From Gammaproteobacteria bacterium (lineage in GTDB: Bacteria > Pseudomonadota > Gammaproteobacteria > Pseudomonadales > Cellvibrionaceae), in NCBI GenBank assembly GCA_004172865.1, contig SEBV01000001.1, positions 186,001 through 250,000 on the forward strand: DNA of 64,000 bases. The letters are read 5' to 3'. Below are positions 1-8,779 of the stretch, in pieces. The position numbers and the translations under genes were made by a program. The first letter of the stretch is position 1, and each line of letters starts with the position of its first letter. The notes under the pieces were generated by a model. It did not search any database and was not told the DNA's origin. It was given only the letters and a program-made list of their open reading frames with translations.

Positions 1-1
1 G

Positions 2-1024
2 TTTTTGGGTGCGAGTGGTTTGCGTCAGCAATCGGTAGATTTTTTTGAAGATGTTGTCGCCGCTATGATGCTTAACGTGAAAATTCGCGCTGAGCAGCAT
101 CTTGGCGAAACTATTACCCAAGCGGTAATTGGTCGCCCGGTAAATTTTCAGGGAATTAACGCGCAACACAGCAATCAACAGGCGCAGCAAATTTTAACGG
201 CGGCTGGCAAGCGAGTTGGTTTTAAAGATATTGAATTCCTGTTTGAACCTTTAGCGGCAGGTTTCGATTTCGAAACGCGGCTGACGGAAGATAAATGTGT
301 GTTGGTCGTGGATGTGGGCGGCGGTACAACAGATTGCTCGATGGTGCTAATGGGGCCAACACGCCTCCAACAACAAAATCGTGAGCAGGATTTTCTAGGC
401 CACACCGGCGAGCGAATCGGCGGCAATGACTTTGATATCCAATTTGCGCAAAAACTCTTGATGCCTGAGTTTGGTATAGGTTCGCCACTCACTACTGGTT
501 TACCAATGCCGGTCATGCCATTCGTAAATGCCATGGCGATTAACGACATAGGCGCGCAAACGGATTTCTATGATCAGAAGACCAATATTCTTCTTGAAAA
601 ACTTACGCGCGAAACTACCGAGCCGCAGTTGCTGAATCGGTTTATCAAGATGCGCGAGGGCAAGCATAACTTTGCGGTGGTGCGCCAGGCTGAAGGCGGG
701 AAAATTGCGCTTTCGTCCCATCCAAGCAGCGATGTTGATTTGAGCTTTATCGAAACCAATCTTTTGGTGACACTCACCAGCGAGCAATTTTCGGATGTGA
801 GTCTGCCGCTGCTGCAGAAAATATCCTCGTTAGTAGAAGAGGCGGTTAGGCAAGCTGGTCGTTCGCCTGAGGTTGTTTACATGACCGGTGGTAGCGCTAA
901 ATCTCCTCTTATCCAAGCACTAATTCGCAGTTTATTTGGGCGTCAGATCCACATTGTGGATGGCGATCACTTCGGGAGTGTCGCCGCTGGTTTAGGCGTT
1001 TGGGCTGCTCGAATATTCAAATAG
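2..1024 (+). CDS. yegD: Hsp70-family chaperone, YegD-like (5' end missing)
   Basis: C-terminal part of an actin-like ATPase of the Hsp70 superfamily. The reading frame is open to the left edge, so the true start lies outside the window; about 340 residues are present against roughly 450 for YegD. Visible motifs are the phosphate-2 loop VVDVGGGTTDCS, a following GGNDFD segment, and an adenosine-loop segment MTGGSAKSPLIQ near the C-terminus. The protein ends soon after the ATPase fold, without the long substrate-binding domain of DnaK, which is why YegD is preferred over DnaK. Its client is unknown. No neighbouring co-chaperone is seen. Confidence 0.8.
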   Translation, partial: FLGASGLRQQSVDFFEDVVAAMMLNVKIRAEQHLGETITQAVIGRPVNFQGINAQHSNQQAQQILTAAGKRVGFKDIEFLFEPLAAGFDFETRLTEDKCVLVVDVGGGTTDCSMVLMGPTRLQQQNREQDFLGHTGERIGGNDFDIQFAQKLLMPEFGIGSPLTTGLPMPVMPFVNAMAINDIGAQTDFYDQKTNILLEKLTRETTEPQLLNRFIKMREGKHNFAVVRQAEGGKIALSSHPSSDVDLSFIETNLLVTLTSEQFSDVSLPLLQKISSLVEEAVRQAGRSPEVVYMTGGSAKSPLIQALIRSLFGRQIHIVDGDHFGSVAAGLGVWAARIFK

Positions 1025-1131
1025 CTGTGTTATCTGAAGCGCCGTAAAGTTAAATCGGCGCGACAGTGGTAGTCAAAAAACAGTGATTTTGTGTCGAAAA
1101 ATCTTACACTTTTGCAGGTTTGTTCAAGTTA

Positions 1132-1147
1132 TGTGATGTGCATCACT
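1132..1147 (+). promoter_or_regulatory. CRP-like binding site upstream of the PEP-CTERM gene
   Basis: The sequence reads TGTGA-N6-TCACT and contains a perfect GTGATG-TG-CATCAC inverted repeat (1133-1146), close to the CRP consensus TGTGA-N6-TCACA. A TATGAT hexamer at 1147-1152 would make it a site overlapping the -35 region (class II-like) about 110 bp before the gene. Binding and use are inferred. Confidence 0.5.
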
Positions 1148-1256
1148 ATGATATACAAGGGTTGCAGGGTTTTGGCATTGCTTTTGCTTTTAGTGATTCG
1201 TCGAGCGAAAAAAAACATTTTTTCTACGTTTTTTAATTATCTAAGTGGTATGTAAT

Positions 1257-1766
1257 ATGAAGATTCAATGGATTAAAAAAATTGCGGCCGCAACCTTGTT
1301 GTTGGTAAGCAGTGTGAGTTTTGCGGGAGTTATTACTGACGTTGTAAACGTTGATCAAAAACTTAATTTTCTGGATTCAGTAACCTGGACCCATTCTATT
1401 TTGGACAACGGTTTTGTATTGGGTTCGGCTCAAAGTGCCGACATCACCATCCAACTTAAAGATGACTCAAGCTCATGGCTTGATGGTTTTGAGTTGGCTA
1501 CCATCGTTATCGGTGTAATTGATTTTGAAGACGGCGCTTTGGCTTACAACCCAGTTTCTAACTGGTCTGACAGTCTTGGCATCACCTCAATCGGCCTGTT
1601 GAATTCATTAGGTCAATTGGACGTTACTGTAACAAGCATTTTGGGTGACTTCTGGATTGGAAGCTCAACCTTAACTGTTAAAACCTCAAGCGTTCCAGAG
1701 CCAGGCAGCTTGCTGCTGCTGTCTCTTGGTTTGTTAGGTTTGGGCTTGGCACGTAGACAAAGATAA
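1257..1766 (+). CDS. PEP-CTERM sorting-signal exported protein
   Basis: Small secreted protein (169 residues from this start) with an N-terminal signal peptide (KKIAAATLLLVSSVSFAG) and a textbook PEP-CTERM tail: VPEP, a Leu/Gly-rich transmembrane stretch, and a terminal basic ARRQR. Such tails are recognised by an exosortase, which anchors or releases the protein at the cell surface, usually together with exopolysaccharide. The middle region has no domain I recognise. An upstream in-frame GTG (1245) exists, but ATG at 1257 gives the natural signal peptide. It stands alone, between a CRP-like site and its own terminator, so cAMP-dependent expression is plausible. Confidence 0.82.
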   Translation: MKIQWIKKIAAATLLLVSSVSFAGVITDVVNVDQKLNFLDSVTWTHSILDNGFVLGSAQSADITIQLKDDSSSWLDGFELATIVIGVIDFEDGALAYNPVSNWSDSLGITSIGLLNSLGQLDVTVTSILGDFWIGSSTLTVKTSSVPEPGSLLLLSLGLLGLGLARRQR

Positions 1767-1795
1767 TTCTTTGTTGAATGCATCCAGCTAATAAA

Positions 1796-1821
1796 AAAGG
1801 CTCCTTCAGGGAGCTTTTTTT
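1796..1821 (+). terminator. Rho-independent terminator of the PEP-CTERM gene
   Basis: GCTCC/GGAGC hairpin (1800-1804 with 1810-1814) followed by seven T residues, 30 bp after the stop codon. Confidence 0.8.
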
Positions 1822-1877
1822 ATGCATGAGATTTAGTTATCTACCAGGTTTAGATTTCACTTTGTATTTCGATGTAA

Positions 1878-3116
1878 TTATTTCTCGTCCTCGTGTTTGG
1901 CTTTTCCCCAATCGTAAAGCTCTGGAAATAGTTTTAGCCAAATGGCGACTATAACCAAAGTGCCGATACCACCCACGACAACTGCAGGAACAACGCCCAG
2001 TAATTCTGCGGATACACCCGATTCAAATTCCCCCAATTGATTGGACGCACCGATAAAAATTGAATTCACCGCGCCCACGCGCCCACGCATTTCGTTAGGC
2101 GTTTGCAATTGAACAAGGGTAGACCGAATAACAACGCTCACCATATCTGCAGCGCCCATTACAACCAGCGCAATGAGCGATACCAAAAACCATTCTGATA
2201 AACCAAATACGATTGTGGTTACGCCAAAAATTCCCACGCACATAAACATTATCCGGCCCGCATTTTTTTGCAGCGGATAGCGCGCTAAATAAATCGCAAG
2301 AATCAACGCGCCTATGGCGGGGCCGCCACGTAAAAAACCTAAACCTACTGCGCCTACATGCAAAATTTGTTCGGCATAGATGGGCAGTAGTGCAGTGGCG
2401 CCGCCGAGTAATACTGAAAATAGATCCAACGAAATTGCGCCGAGAACAACTTTGCGTTGCCAAATAAATTTTATTCCGGCAAATAAAAACTCTCTTGTGA
2501 CGGGCGCTTGTAGTTGCGCTTGCTGCGAGAAGCGAATCGCAAAAATTTGAGTGAAAGCGATAATAAAAAATAGACCGCTGCTAGCGTATACAAAGGTGGT
2601 TCCGCCTAAAAATAATAGTCCGCCCAAGGCAGGGCCAGCGATGGTGGCGAATTGACGCGATGCAGAACCCAAGGCAATCGCTTTAGGTAATAAATCCAAA
2701 CCGACGAGATTAGGCAGTAGCGCCTGTAACGCAGGCCCTTGAAATGCGCGCACGCTGCCAATACAAAACGCGGCGATAAAAATCCAATGAGACGATTCAA
2801 TTTTCAATAACACGCTCGCGCACAATGTTAGCGAGATAATGGCTTCAAGACATTGCGTGGTGAGAATAATTTTGCGGCGATTAAATCGGTCGGCGACTTG
2901 CCCGACAATCAACACCAAAAAAACTTGCGGTAGAAATAGTACTAAACCTAAATAGCCGAGGCTGAGCGGGCTGTGGGTTAGTGTGTACAAATGCCAACCT
3001 AAAGCCATCATCACAATCTGGTTTGCCATAAAGGATAAAATTTGGCTGTACCAAAAACGTTTATAGTTTTTTATTTGGGCGAGTGCGGGGTCGATTAAAT
3101 TCAAAGTGATAACCAA
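1878..3116 (-). CDS. MFS transporter (EntS/MFS_3-like exporter)
   Basis: Major facilitator of about 412 residues with roughly 12 hydrophobic segments. The loop QVADRFNRRKI after the second helix is the MFS motif A (GxLaDRxxRkx), and the second-half equivalent is also present (MRGRVGAVNSIFIGASNQLGEFESG). The best family guess is the EntS/MFS_3 group of siderophore or drug exporters. The substrate cannot be read from the sequence. Only TTG starts are available (3116 or 3104), so the N-terminus is uncertain. It lies downstream of ychF but behind a terminator, so it is probably transcribed separately. Confidence 0.75.
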   Translation of the reverse strand: MVITLNLIDPALAQIKNYKRFWYSQILSFMANQIVMMALGWHLYTLTHSPLSLGYLGLVLFLPQVFLVLIVGQVADRFNRRKIILTTQCLEAIISLTLCASVLLKIESSHWIFIAAFCIGSVRAFQGPALQALLPNLVGLDLLPKAIALGSASRQFATIAGPALGGLLFLGGTTFVYASSGLFFIIAFTQIFAIRFSQQAQLQAPVTREFLFAGIKFIWQRKVVLGAISLDLFSVLLGGATALLPIYAEQILHVGAVGLGFLRGGPAIGALILAIYLARYPLQKNAGRIMFMCVGIFGVTTIVFGLSEWFLVSLIALVVMGAADMVSVVIRSTLVQLQTPNEMRGRVGAVNSIFIGASNQLGEFESGVSAELLGVVPAVVVGGIGTLVIVAIWLKLFPELYDWGKAKHEDEK

Positions 3117-3150
3117 AAAATAATTTACTTCACAATAAACACCTACAAAA

Positions 3151-3178
3151 AAGCCGCATCAAGTGCGGCTTTTTTTTG
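3151..3178 (-). terminator. Terminator between ychF and the MFS gene
   Basis: AGCCGCA/TGCGGCT hairpin (3152-3158 with 3164-3170) with an A run on one side and a T run on the other, so it can act on either strand. It sits just after the ychF stop. Confidence 0.8.
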
Positions 3179-3181
3179 CGT

Positions 3182-4273
3182 TTACACGTTAAACAAGAAG
3201 TGCATTACGTCGCCATCTTTCACGACATATTCTTTACCTTCTTTACGCGATTTGCCCGCCGTTTTTGCACCTTGTTCGCCTTTGAATTGAACAAAGTCGT
3301 CATAGGCGATAGTTTCCGCGCGAATAAAACCTTTTTCAAAATCGGTGTGGATTACACCTGCTGCTTGCGGTGCAGTTGCGCCAACGGGAATTGTCCAGGC
3401 GCGTACTTCTTTTACGCCGGCGGTGAAATAAGTTTGCAAACCAAGTAATTGATAGCCTGCGCGAATTACGCGATTCAAGCCTGGCTCTTCCATTCCCATT
3501 TCATCCAGAAATTCTTTTTTGTCATCGCCTTCTAGCTCAGCGATGTCAGCTTCGAGTTTATTACAAATCGGCACTACTACAGATTTTTCATCAGCAGCGA
3601 TTTTGCGCACAACGTCCAAATGTGGATTATTTTCAAAACCATCTTCCGCAACGTTGGCGATATACATGGTGGGTTTGAGCGTGAGCAAATTAATTTCTTT
3701 CAGCAGTGCAATTTCTTCTTTATCCAACGCGAATGAGCGCAGCGGTTTTGCTTCATTCAAATGTGGTTGGATTTTCTCCAACACGACTTTCATCGCCATC
3801 GCATGTTTGTCCTGACCTTTCGCCGATTTTGCGTAGCGGTGCAGCGCTTTATCAACCGCTTCCAAATCTGCCAGCGCTAATTCGGTATTAATGATTTCAA
3901 TATCCGCCGCAGGATTTACCGCATTGGCAACGTGGATAACATTGTCATCGTCGAAGCAGCGTACTACGTGGGCAATAGCGTCGGTCTCACGGATATTAGC
4001 GAGAAATTTGTTGCCCAGACCTTCACCGCGCGATGCACCGGCCACAATCCCGGCGATATCGATAAATTCCATAGTCGTCGCAACCACCTTTTCTGGCTTA
4101 ACGATTTCAGCAAGTTTGTCCTGACGTGGATCGGGAACGGTCACGATCCCGGCATTGGGTTCAATAGTGCAGAAAGGGAAGTTTTCAGCACTGATACCAG
4201 CGTTGGTGAGTGCGTTAAACAGTGTTGATTTGCCGACGTTGGGAAGGCCGACGATACCGCAATTGAAACCCAT
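3182..4273 (-). CDS. ychF: Redox-regulated ATPase YchF (Obg-like ATPase)
   Basis: 363-residue translation-associated P-loop NTPase of the Obg family, the usual length for YchF/OLA1. The Walker A motif GLPNVGKST is near residue 10. The fourth G motif reads NVAE instead of NKxD, the change that makes this family prefer ATP. The C-terminus carries the TGS domain ending in [13 protein letters not shown]. In many gammaproteobacteria ychF follows pth directly; here an envelope-modification unit and the GH5, oxidoreductase and LysR genes lie between them. ATG start is clear. Confidence 0.96.
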   Translation of the reverse strand: MGFNCGIVGLPNVGKSTLFNALTNAGISAENFPFCTIEPNAGIVTVPDPRQDKLAEIVKPEKVVATTMEFIDIAGIVAGASRGEGLGNKFLANIRETDAIAHVVRCFDDDNVIHVANAVNPAADIEIINTELALADLEAVDKALHRYAKSAKGQDKHAMAMKVVLEKIQPHLNEAKPLRSFALDKEEIALLKEINLLTLKPTMYIANVAEDGFENNPHLDVVRKIAADEKSVVVPICNKLEADIAELEGDDKKEFLDEMGMEEPGLNRVIRAGYQLLGLQTYFTAGVKEVRAWTIPVGATAPQAAGVIHTDFEKGFIRAETIAYDDFVQFKGEQGAKTAGKSRKEGKEYVVKDGDVMHFLFNV

Positions 4274-4894
4274 GATGCTGATCCGCTATGAAATATGAAG
4301 AGAGTGGAATTGAAAGCGCGCGATTATACATGCTTGGCGGGGTTTATCGAAATTAGCACAGGAAAATCCGCAGCCAAAAAAGTGCGTCGCAGAGATTTTT
4401 TATAAGACGGGTTGTTTTTAGTGTGAATTATTAGTTATTTGTAAGGGGCAAACCCGCGTATCATCGCGTGACTTTCAGGCAGCTCAACCACTATAAAAAT
4501 GTTGCCAAAGTATTTTGCGCGCAGTTTCGCTGTGCCAGATTTTCCCAGTTCTCGCATTCATGGACCAAGACGAGAGGCTACGAGAGAAGCCACAACGCTG
4601 TTATGGATTTTACCCCGGTGCTTACGCAGGCTTTTTGGCTGTGTGCGTGCCTATGAAAGTGCTTGGCGATTGCCGGGCGCGGGGTTTGGACATGCGTTGT
4701 CAGGTGTTGTGCTCAGGCCTCTACCGTCTGCTCATCTTGCTCGCCATTAATCCCCGCTCCTGATATTGCCTGTGCAACAAGGCCGTGATGTTTTGTCGCG
4801 GCTTAATAATAATCAATAACTATCTGTATCGCCGTTGCGGCACGGCTCCTTCGGTCAGCCGAGATTGCGATGCACCCCCGTTCAGGAGTTTTAT
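4274..4894. other. 620 bp intergenic region before the GH5 gene
   Basis: No gene is supported here: the short open frames overlap one another without ribosome sites or recognisable products. A small hairpin CGGCT/AGCCG (4843-4861) lies in the presumed leader just ahead of the ribosome binding site. No riboswitch family was recognised. Confidence 0.4.
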
Positions 4895-6853
4895 ATGTTT
4901 AACCGATCTTTTGCGATAAAAGAGCAAGGCTCGCGCTTGGCCACTTGCGCCAAACGCAGTACGGCCTTGCTCGGTATGATTTTGGGTTTATCGACAGTGG
5001 CGACAACGGCAGCGGCAAGTTGCCAATATGTGGTTACTAATGAATGGAGCACAGGTTTTACCGGTGCGATTAGAGTTACTAATAGCGGTACGTCAGCAGT
5101 GAATGGATGGAGCGTCGCCTGGCAATATGGTGCAGGCGACCGTGTCACCAATAGCTGGAATGCCGCCGTCACTGGCGCTAATCCTTATGCGGCGACCAAT
5201 TTGAATTGGAATGGTGCCATGGGTGTGGGGCAAACCGTTGAGTTTGGTTTTCAGGGCACTAAAGGCGGCAGTACGGCAGAAATCCCGGTTATTACCGGCA
5301 GTATTTGTGGCGGGGCTACGTCATCAGTATCGAGTTCGTCCGTAGTAAGTTCATCGGTTGCCAGCACTTCAGCTAGCTCGGTGAAATCCAGTGCGTCGAG
5401 TTCAGTAAAGTCTAGTTCGTCTAGCCTTGTGTCCAGCTCTGTTAGAAGTAGCTCATCCAGCTCTGTGGTGTTGTCGTCTTCCAGCAAAAGCAGTTTTTCT
5501 TCAGTTAGTTCAGCTGTTGCTACCAGTTCTTCGGTGAAAAGTAGTTCGAGTTCATCAGTCAGAAGTAGCAGCTCCAGCTCTTCCGTAAAAAGTAGTTCAA
5601 GCTCGGTGACCAGCGTGCCTGCAGGCTCGGATTGGTTGCATGTGGAGAACAACAAAGTGGTTGATGCCAACGGTCGCGCGGTGTGGATGACCGGTGTTAA
5701 CTGGTTTGGATTCAACTGTACCGAGCGAGTTTTCCATGGTTTGTGGAGCGCGCATTTCCCAACCTTGATGAAGTCCATCGCCGATCACGGCATAAACACA
5801 CTGCGCGTGCCTATTTCGGTGGAATTGATTCTGGAATGGAAAGCCGGTGTATTCAAAACGCCGAACGTCAATACGTACGCGAACCCCGAATTGCTGGGCT
5901 TAACGTCGCTGCAAATCTTTGAGCGCACGCTCGAATTGGCGAACCAAAACGGCATCAAGGTATTGCTAGATATGCACTCGGCAGAAGCGGATAACTCCGG
6001 TCATGTGTATCCATTGTGGACGCACGGCAAATTCACCGAGGCGGATTTCTACGATGCCTGGACCTGGATCGCCGAACGCTACAAAACTAACGATACCTTG
6101 GTAGCTTTCGACTTGAAAAACGAGCCGCACGGCAAGCCTTATCAAGAAACCGAATTCGCCGTTTGGGATAATTCCAGCTCACCCAACAACTGGAAACGCG
6201 TTGCCCAGGAAGCGGCTACCCGCATTTTGGCGATCAACCCGAAAGTGCTGATTTTGGTGGAAGGTGTGGAAGCTTACCCAATGCCCGGCGTGTCCTGGAC
6301 TTCACGTGATGTGCATCAGTACTACAGCACCTGGTGGGGCGGAAGTTTGCGCGGGGTGACGGATTATCCGGTGACTGTACCGGGCCATCAAAGCCAAATC
6401 ATGTACTCACCGCATGACTACGGCCCATCGGTTTACGACCAATCCTGGTTCTATGCTGGCTTCACCATGGATACGCTAATCAAGGATGCCTGGTACGACA
6501 ACTGGCTTTACATCCACGACAAAGGCATTGCGCCGCTGTTGATTGGCGAGTGGGGTGGGTTTATGGATGCGGGCAGAAATCAGGCGTGGATGACTTATTT
6601 GCGCAACCTGATCATCCAAAAGAAAATCCATCACACCTTCTGGTGCCTGAACCCCAACTCTGGCGATACCGGTGGTTTGCTCGGTTACGATTGGGCGACG
6701 TGGGACGATGCCAAATACAATCTGGTTAAACCTTCGCTGTGGCAACTCAACGGCAAATTCGTAAGTTTGGATCACGATACGCCGCTGGGTTCGAGCGGTT
6801 TATCCATTAACCAATACTATGCGAATGGTGGTGCTGAACCGATTGGAAATTAA
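4895..6853 (+). CDS. Secreted GH5 glycanase (endoglucanase-like) with CBM2 and polyserine linker
   Basis: Modular secreted plant-polysaccharide hydrolase, 652 residues. Order: signal peptide (about 1-42); CBM2 cellulose-binding module (43-138) with the bounding Cys pair and conserved Trp residues; a polyserine linker of about 100 residues (141-241); then a GH5 catalytic domain. The GH5 acid/base is Glu409 in KNEP and the nucleophile Glu551 in IGEWGG. Polyserine linkers of this length are typical of Cellvibrio and Saccharophagus secreted enzymes. ATG at 4895 has a good site (CAGGAG) upstream, which rules out the longer frame from 4835. Probably an endo-beta-1,4-glucanase; mannan or xyloglucan activity is not excluded by sequence alone. 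Confidence 0.92.
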   Translation: MFNRSFAIKEQGSRLATCAKRSTALLGMILGLSTVATTAAASCQYVVTNEWSTGFTGAIRVTNSGTSAVNGWSVAWQYGAGDRVTNSWNAAVTGANPYAATNLNWNGAMGVGQTVEFGFQGTKGGSTAEIPVITGSICGGATSSVSSSSVVSSSVASTSASSVKSSASSSVKSSSSSLVSSSVRSSSSSSVVLSSSSKSSFSSVSSAVATSSSVKSSSSSSVRSSSSSSSVKSSSSSVTSVPAGSDWLHVENNKVVDANGRAVWMTGVNWFGFNCTERVFHGLWSAHFPTLMKSIADHGINTLRVPISVELILEWKAGVFKTPNVNTYANPELLGLTSLQIFERTLELANQNGIKVLLDMHSAEADNSGHVYPLWTHGKFTEADFYDAWTWIAERYKTNDTLVAFDLKNEPHGKPYQETEFAVWDNSSSPNNWKRVAQEAATRILAINPKVLILVEGVEAYPMPGVSWTSRDVHQYYSTWWGGSLRGVTDYPVTVPGHQSQIMYSPHDYGPSVYDQSWFYAGFTMDTLIKDAWYDNWLYIHDKGIAPLLIGEWGGFMDAGRNQAWMTYLRNLIIQKKIHHTFWCLNPNSGDTGGLLGYDWATWDDAKYNLVKPSLWQLNGKFVSLDHDTPLGSSGLSINQYYANGGAEPIGN

Positions 6854-6880
6854 TTTTTCCTGACGTTTACTCTTAAAAAA

Positions 6881-6908
6881 ACGGCTCACTTGTGAGCCGT
6901 TTTTTTTC
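6881..6908. terminator. Bidirectional terminator between convergent genes
   Basis: Perfect ACGGCTCA/TGAGCCGT hairpin (6881-6900) flanked by A and T runs, serving both the GH5 gene and the convergent oxidoreductase gene. Confidence 0.85.
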
Positions 6909-6920
6909 GGATTTTTAACA

Positions 6921-7703
6921 TCATTTCTGCACAATATGCGCGCTAAAGCCAGTCAATTCCGGCGCTATTTCAGGCCGTAAGCTGAGCACCGGTATTTCGT
7001 AATCCCCGCCATTTTGCTTGCGAAATGCGATTGGCTCAGTCGTCCAAAGATCGTCAAGTCGCTGCGCCAGAGCATCGCAGATTCGCGAGAAAGCGGCCGC
7101 ATCAGTTTTATCGGTCCTATAATTTACGAAGGGCGGCAACACCGTAAAGCCGGGGTAGTAGAGAATGCCGTGCTGAATCGGAAACAAGATGTCGTTGATC
7201 GGCCCGTTAATACCGCGCGGCCCGTAATGAGACTCCCAGCCGCCCGTAGTTACCATCAGCATGGCGCGTTTGCCTGAAAGCGTACCTTGGCCGTAGCGCT
7301 CACCCCAAAACTTGTCGGAATGTTCGCCTACGCCGTACGCAAAGCCGTAGGCGTAAACGCGATCTACCCAACCTTTTAGAATCGCGGGCATGGAAAACCA
7401 CCACAAGGGAAATTGCAGAATGACTGCATCCGCCCAAAGCAATTTTTCCTGTTCCAGGGCGATATCCGCGCTTTGGGTGTGATTGGCGAAAGCGATTTTT
7501 GAGTCGCGCGATGGTTTAAAAGGTTCGCCGAGAGTAGGGGCCGTGTTGTCACCAGCATCCACTTGGGATTTCCATTGCATAGCATAGAGATCCGACACCT
7601 GAACCTTGTGTCCGGCTGCTTCAAGTCGTTTAACGGCAAAATCCTTCAAGGCGCCATTGAGTGATTTAGGTTCAGGGTGAGCGTAAACAATAAGTACATT
7701 CAT
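6921..7703 (-). CDS. NAD(P)H dehydrogenase (quinone), flavodoxin-fold
   Basis: 260-residue cytoplasmic flavoprotein of the NQO1/MdaB/KefF group. The N-terminus MNVLIVYAHPEPKSLNGAL is the family's FAD/FMN phosphate-binding start, and the middle has LQFPLWWFSMPAILKGWVDRV, the signature around the flavin ring. Members reduce quinones or other electrophiles by two electrons. It is divergent from a LysR regulator 109 bp away, a common arrangement in which that regulator controls the oxidoreductase. The physiological substrate is unknown. Confidence 0.85.
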   Translation of the reverse strand: MNVLIVYAHPEPKSLNGALKDFAVKRLEAAGHKVQVSDLYAMQWKSQVDAGDNTAPTLGEPFKPSRDSKIAFANHTQSADIALEQEKLLWADAVILQFPLWWFSMPAILKGWVDRVYAYGFAYGVGEHSDKFWGERYGQGTLSGKRAMLMVTTGGWESHYGPRGINGPINDILFPIQHGILYYPGFTVLPPFVNYRTDKTDAAAFSRICDALAQRLDDLWTTEPIAFRKQNGGDYEIPVLSLRPEIAPELTGFSAHIVQK

Positions 7704-7812
7704 AAAGTGTCTCTAGATGATTAGTTGGCTCACTTTAGGTTTTAGCTAGGTATACTGAAAATGAATTGTGGCAATATAAGGTATTGCTGAGGTTAATATC
7801 GGAGGTTAGTCT

Positions 7813-8709
7813 ATGGTCAATTTCAATCGACTCGACCTGAATTTGCTGGTCACGCTGGATGTGCTTTTAACAGAGCTTAATGTGACTCGCGCCGCTGAGC
7901 GATTGAATCTTTCGCAGCCGTCGGTAAGCGTTCATCTGGCAAAATTGCGAGAGGCATTTGGCGATCCATTACTGCTACCAGGGCCACGGGGAATGCGGCC
8001 AACGGCGAGAGCGGACGAGTTGCGCGAACCGCTAAAACGAGCGCTGGAAGCTTTGATGGGCGCGGTCTCGTCGATTGAGCCATTTCATCCTGCTTCCGCT
8101 ACTCAAACCTGGCGAGTTGCGGCATCCGATTATGCTGAATCTACGATTATCTTGCCGTCTTTAGCAGGTTTACGGTTAGCAGCACCAAGTACACGTCTGG
8201 CAATCACTCAAGTTGTTCCATCGCGATTAACGAAGCAGGCAGAGCAGGGTGAAGTCGATCTGGCATTCCGTACTCGTGAAGGATCGCCACTTGAATTACA
8301 TAGCCGCACTTTATTTACAGAACGCTATGTTTTGGCGGGCCGTGCAGGTCATCCCGCGTTGCAATTACCTCCTTCACTCGCGCAATTTTGCGAGCTGGAA
8401 CATGTAGTTGTGTCACCGGACGGCGGCGGCTTTTTCGGGGTGACGGATAAAGTATTGGCCGAAGCTGGCGTTGAGCGAAAAGTTGTATTGTCAGTTCCGC
8501 ACTTTTTGTTTTTGACGGCAGTGTTAACCACTACAGATCTTGTCGCCATGGTGCCCGCGCGTTTGGCTGGCAATGTCTCCGGGTTGACTATCCAAGAGCC
8601 ACCAATTGAAGTTCCAGGCTACGAAATGACGATGGTGTGGCATGAACGTTTGCATCGCGACCCCGCGCATATCTGGTTGCGGGAGCATATTGCAAACTCG
8701 GTGATGTAA
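7813..8709 (+). CDS. LysR-family transcriptional regulator
   Basis: 298 residues, the family's usual size. The N-terminal winged helix-turn-helix reads DVLLTELNVTRAAERLNLSQPSVSVHLAKLRE, followed by a periplasmic-binding-protein-like effector domain. A strong GGAGGT site precedes ATG at 7813. It faces the quinone oxidoreductase gene across a 109 bp shared promoter region (TATACT at 7751-7756 is a possible -10). It most likely senses an electrophile and controls that neighbour; this is inference from layout. Confidence 0.88.
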   Translation: MVNFNRLDLNLLVTLDVLLTELNVTRAAERLNLSQPSVSVHLAKLREAFGDPLLLPGPRGMRPTARADELREPLKRALEALMGAVSSIEPFHPASATQTWRVAASDYAESTIILPSLAGLRLAAPSTRLAITQVVPSRLTKQAEQGEVDLAFRTREGSPLELHSRTLFTERYVLAGRAGHPALQLPPSLAQFCELEHVVVSPDGGGFFGVTDKVLAEAGVERKVVLSVPHFLFLTAVLTTTDLVAMVPARLAGNVSGLTIQEPPIEVPGYEMTMVWHERLHRDPAHIWLREHIANSVM

Positions 8710-8734
8710 TCAGTTCTCCAATCTTAAAACCAAA

Positions 8735-8763
8735 AAAACCGGTTGAAGAGGCCGGTTTTTTTA
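8735..8763. terminator. Bidirectional terminator after the LysR gene
   Basis: AACCGG/CCGGTT hairpin (8737-8742 with 8752-8757) with an A run before and a T run after, between convergent genes. Confidence 0.75.
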
Positions 8764-8779
8764 TGGATTTTTGCTCCAA

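Noticed and set aside
4468-4763. Three overlapping short frames upstream of the GH5 gene
   Set aside because: No ribosome sites or recognisable product; they overlap in different frames of the same non-coding stretch.
4441-4894. Possible c-di-GMP (GEMM) riboswitch in the long GH5 leader
   Set aside because: A GGGCAAACC-like stretch exists, but the remaining conserved core and tetraloop receptor were not found.
5251-5778. 175-residue open frame antisense to the GH5 linker
   Set aside because: It is the reverse reading of the polyserine region, giving Glu/Leu repeats without start signals.
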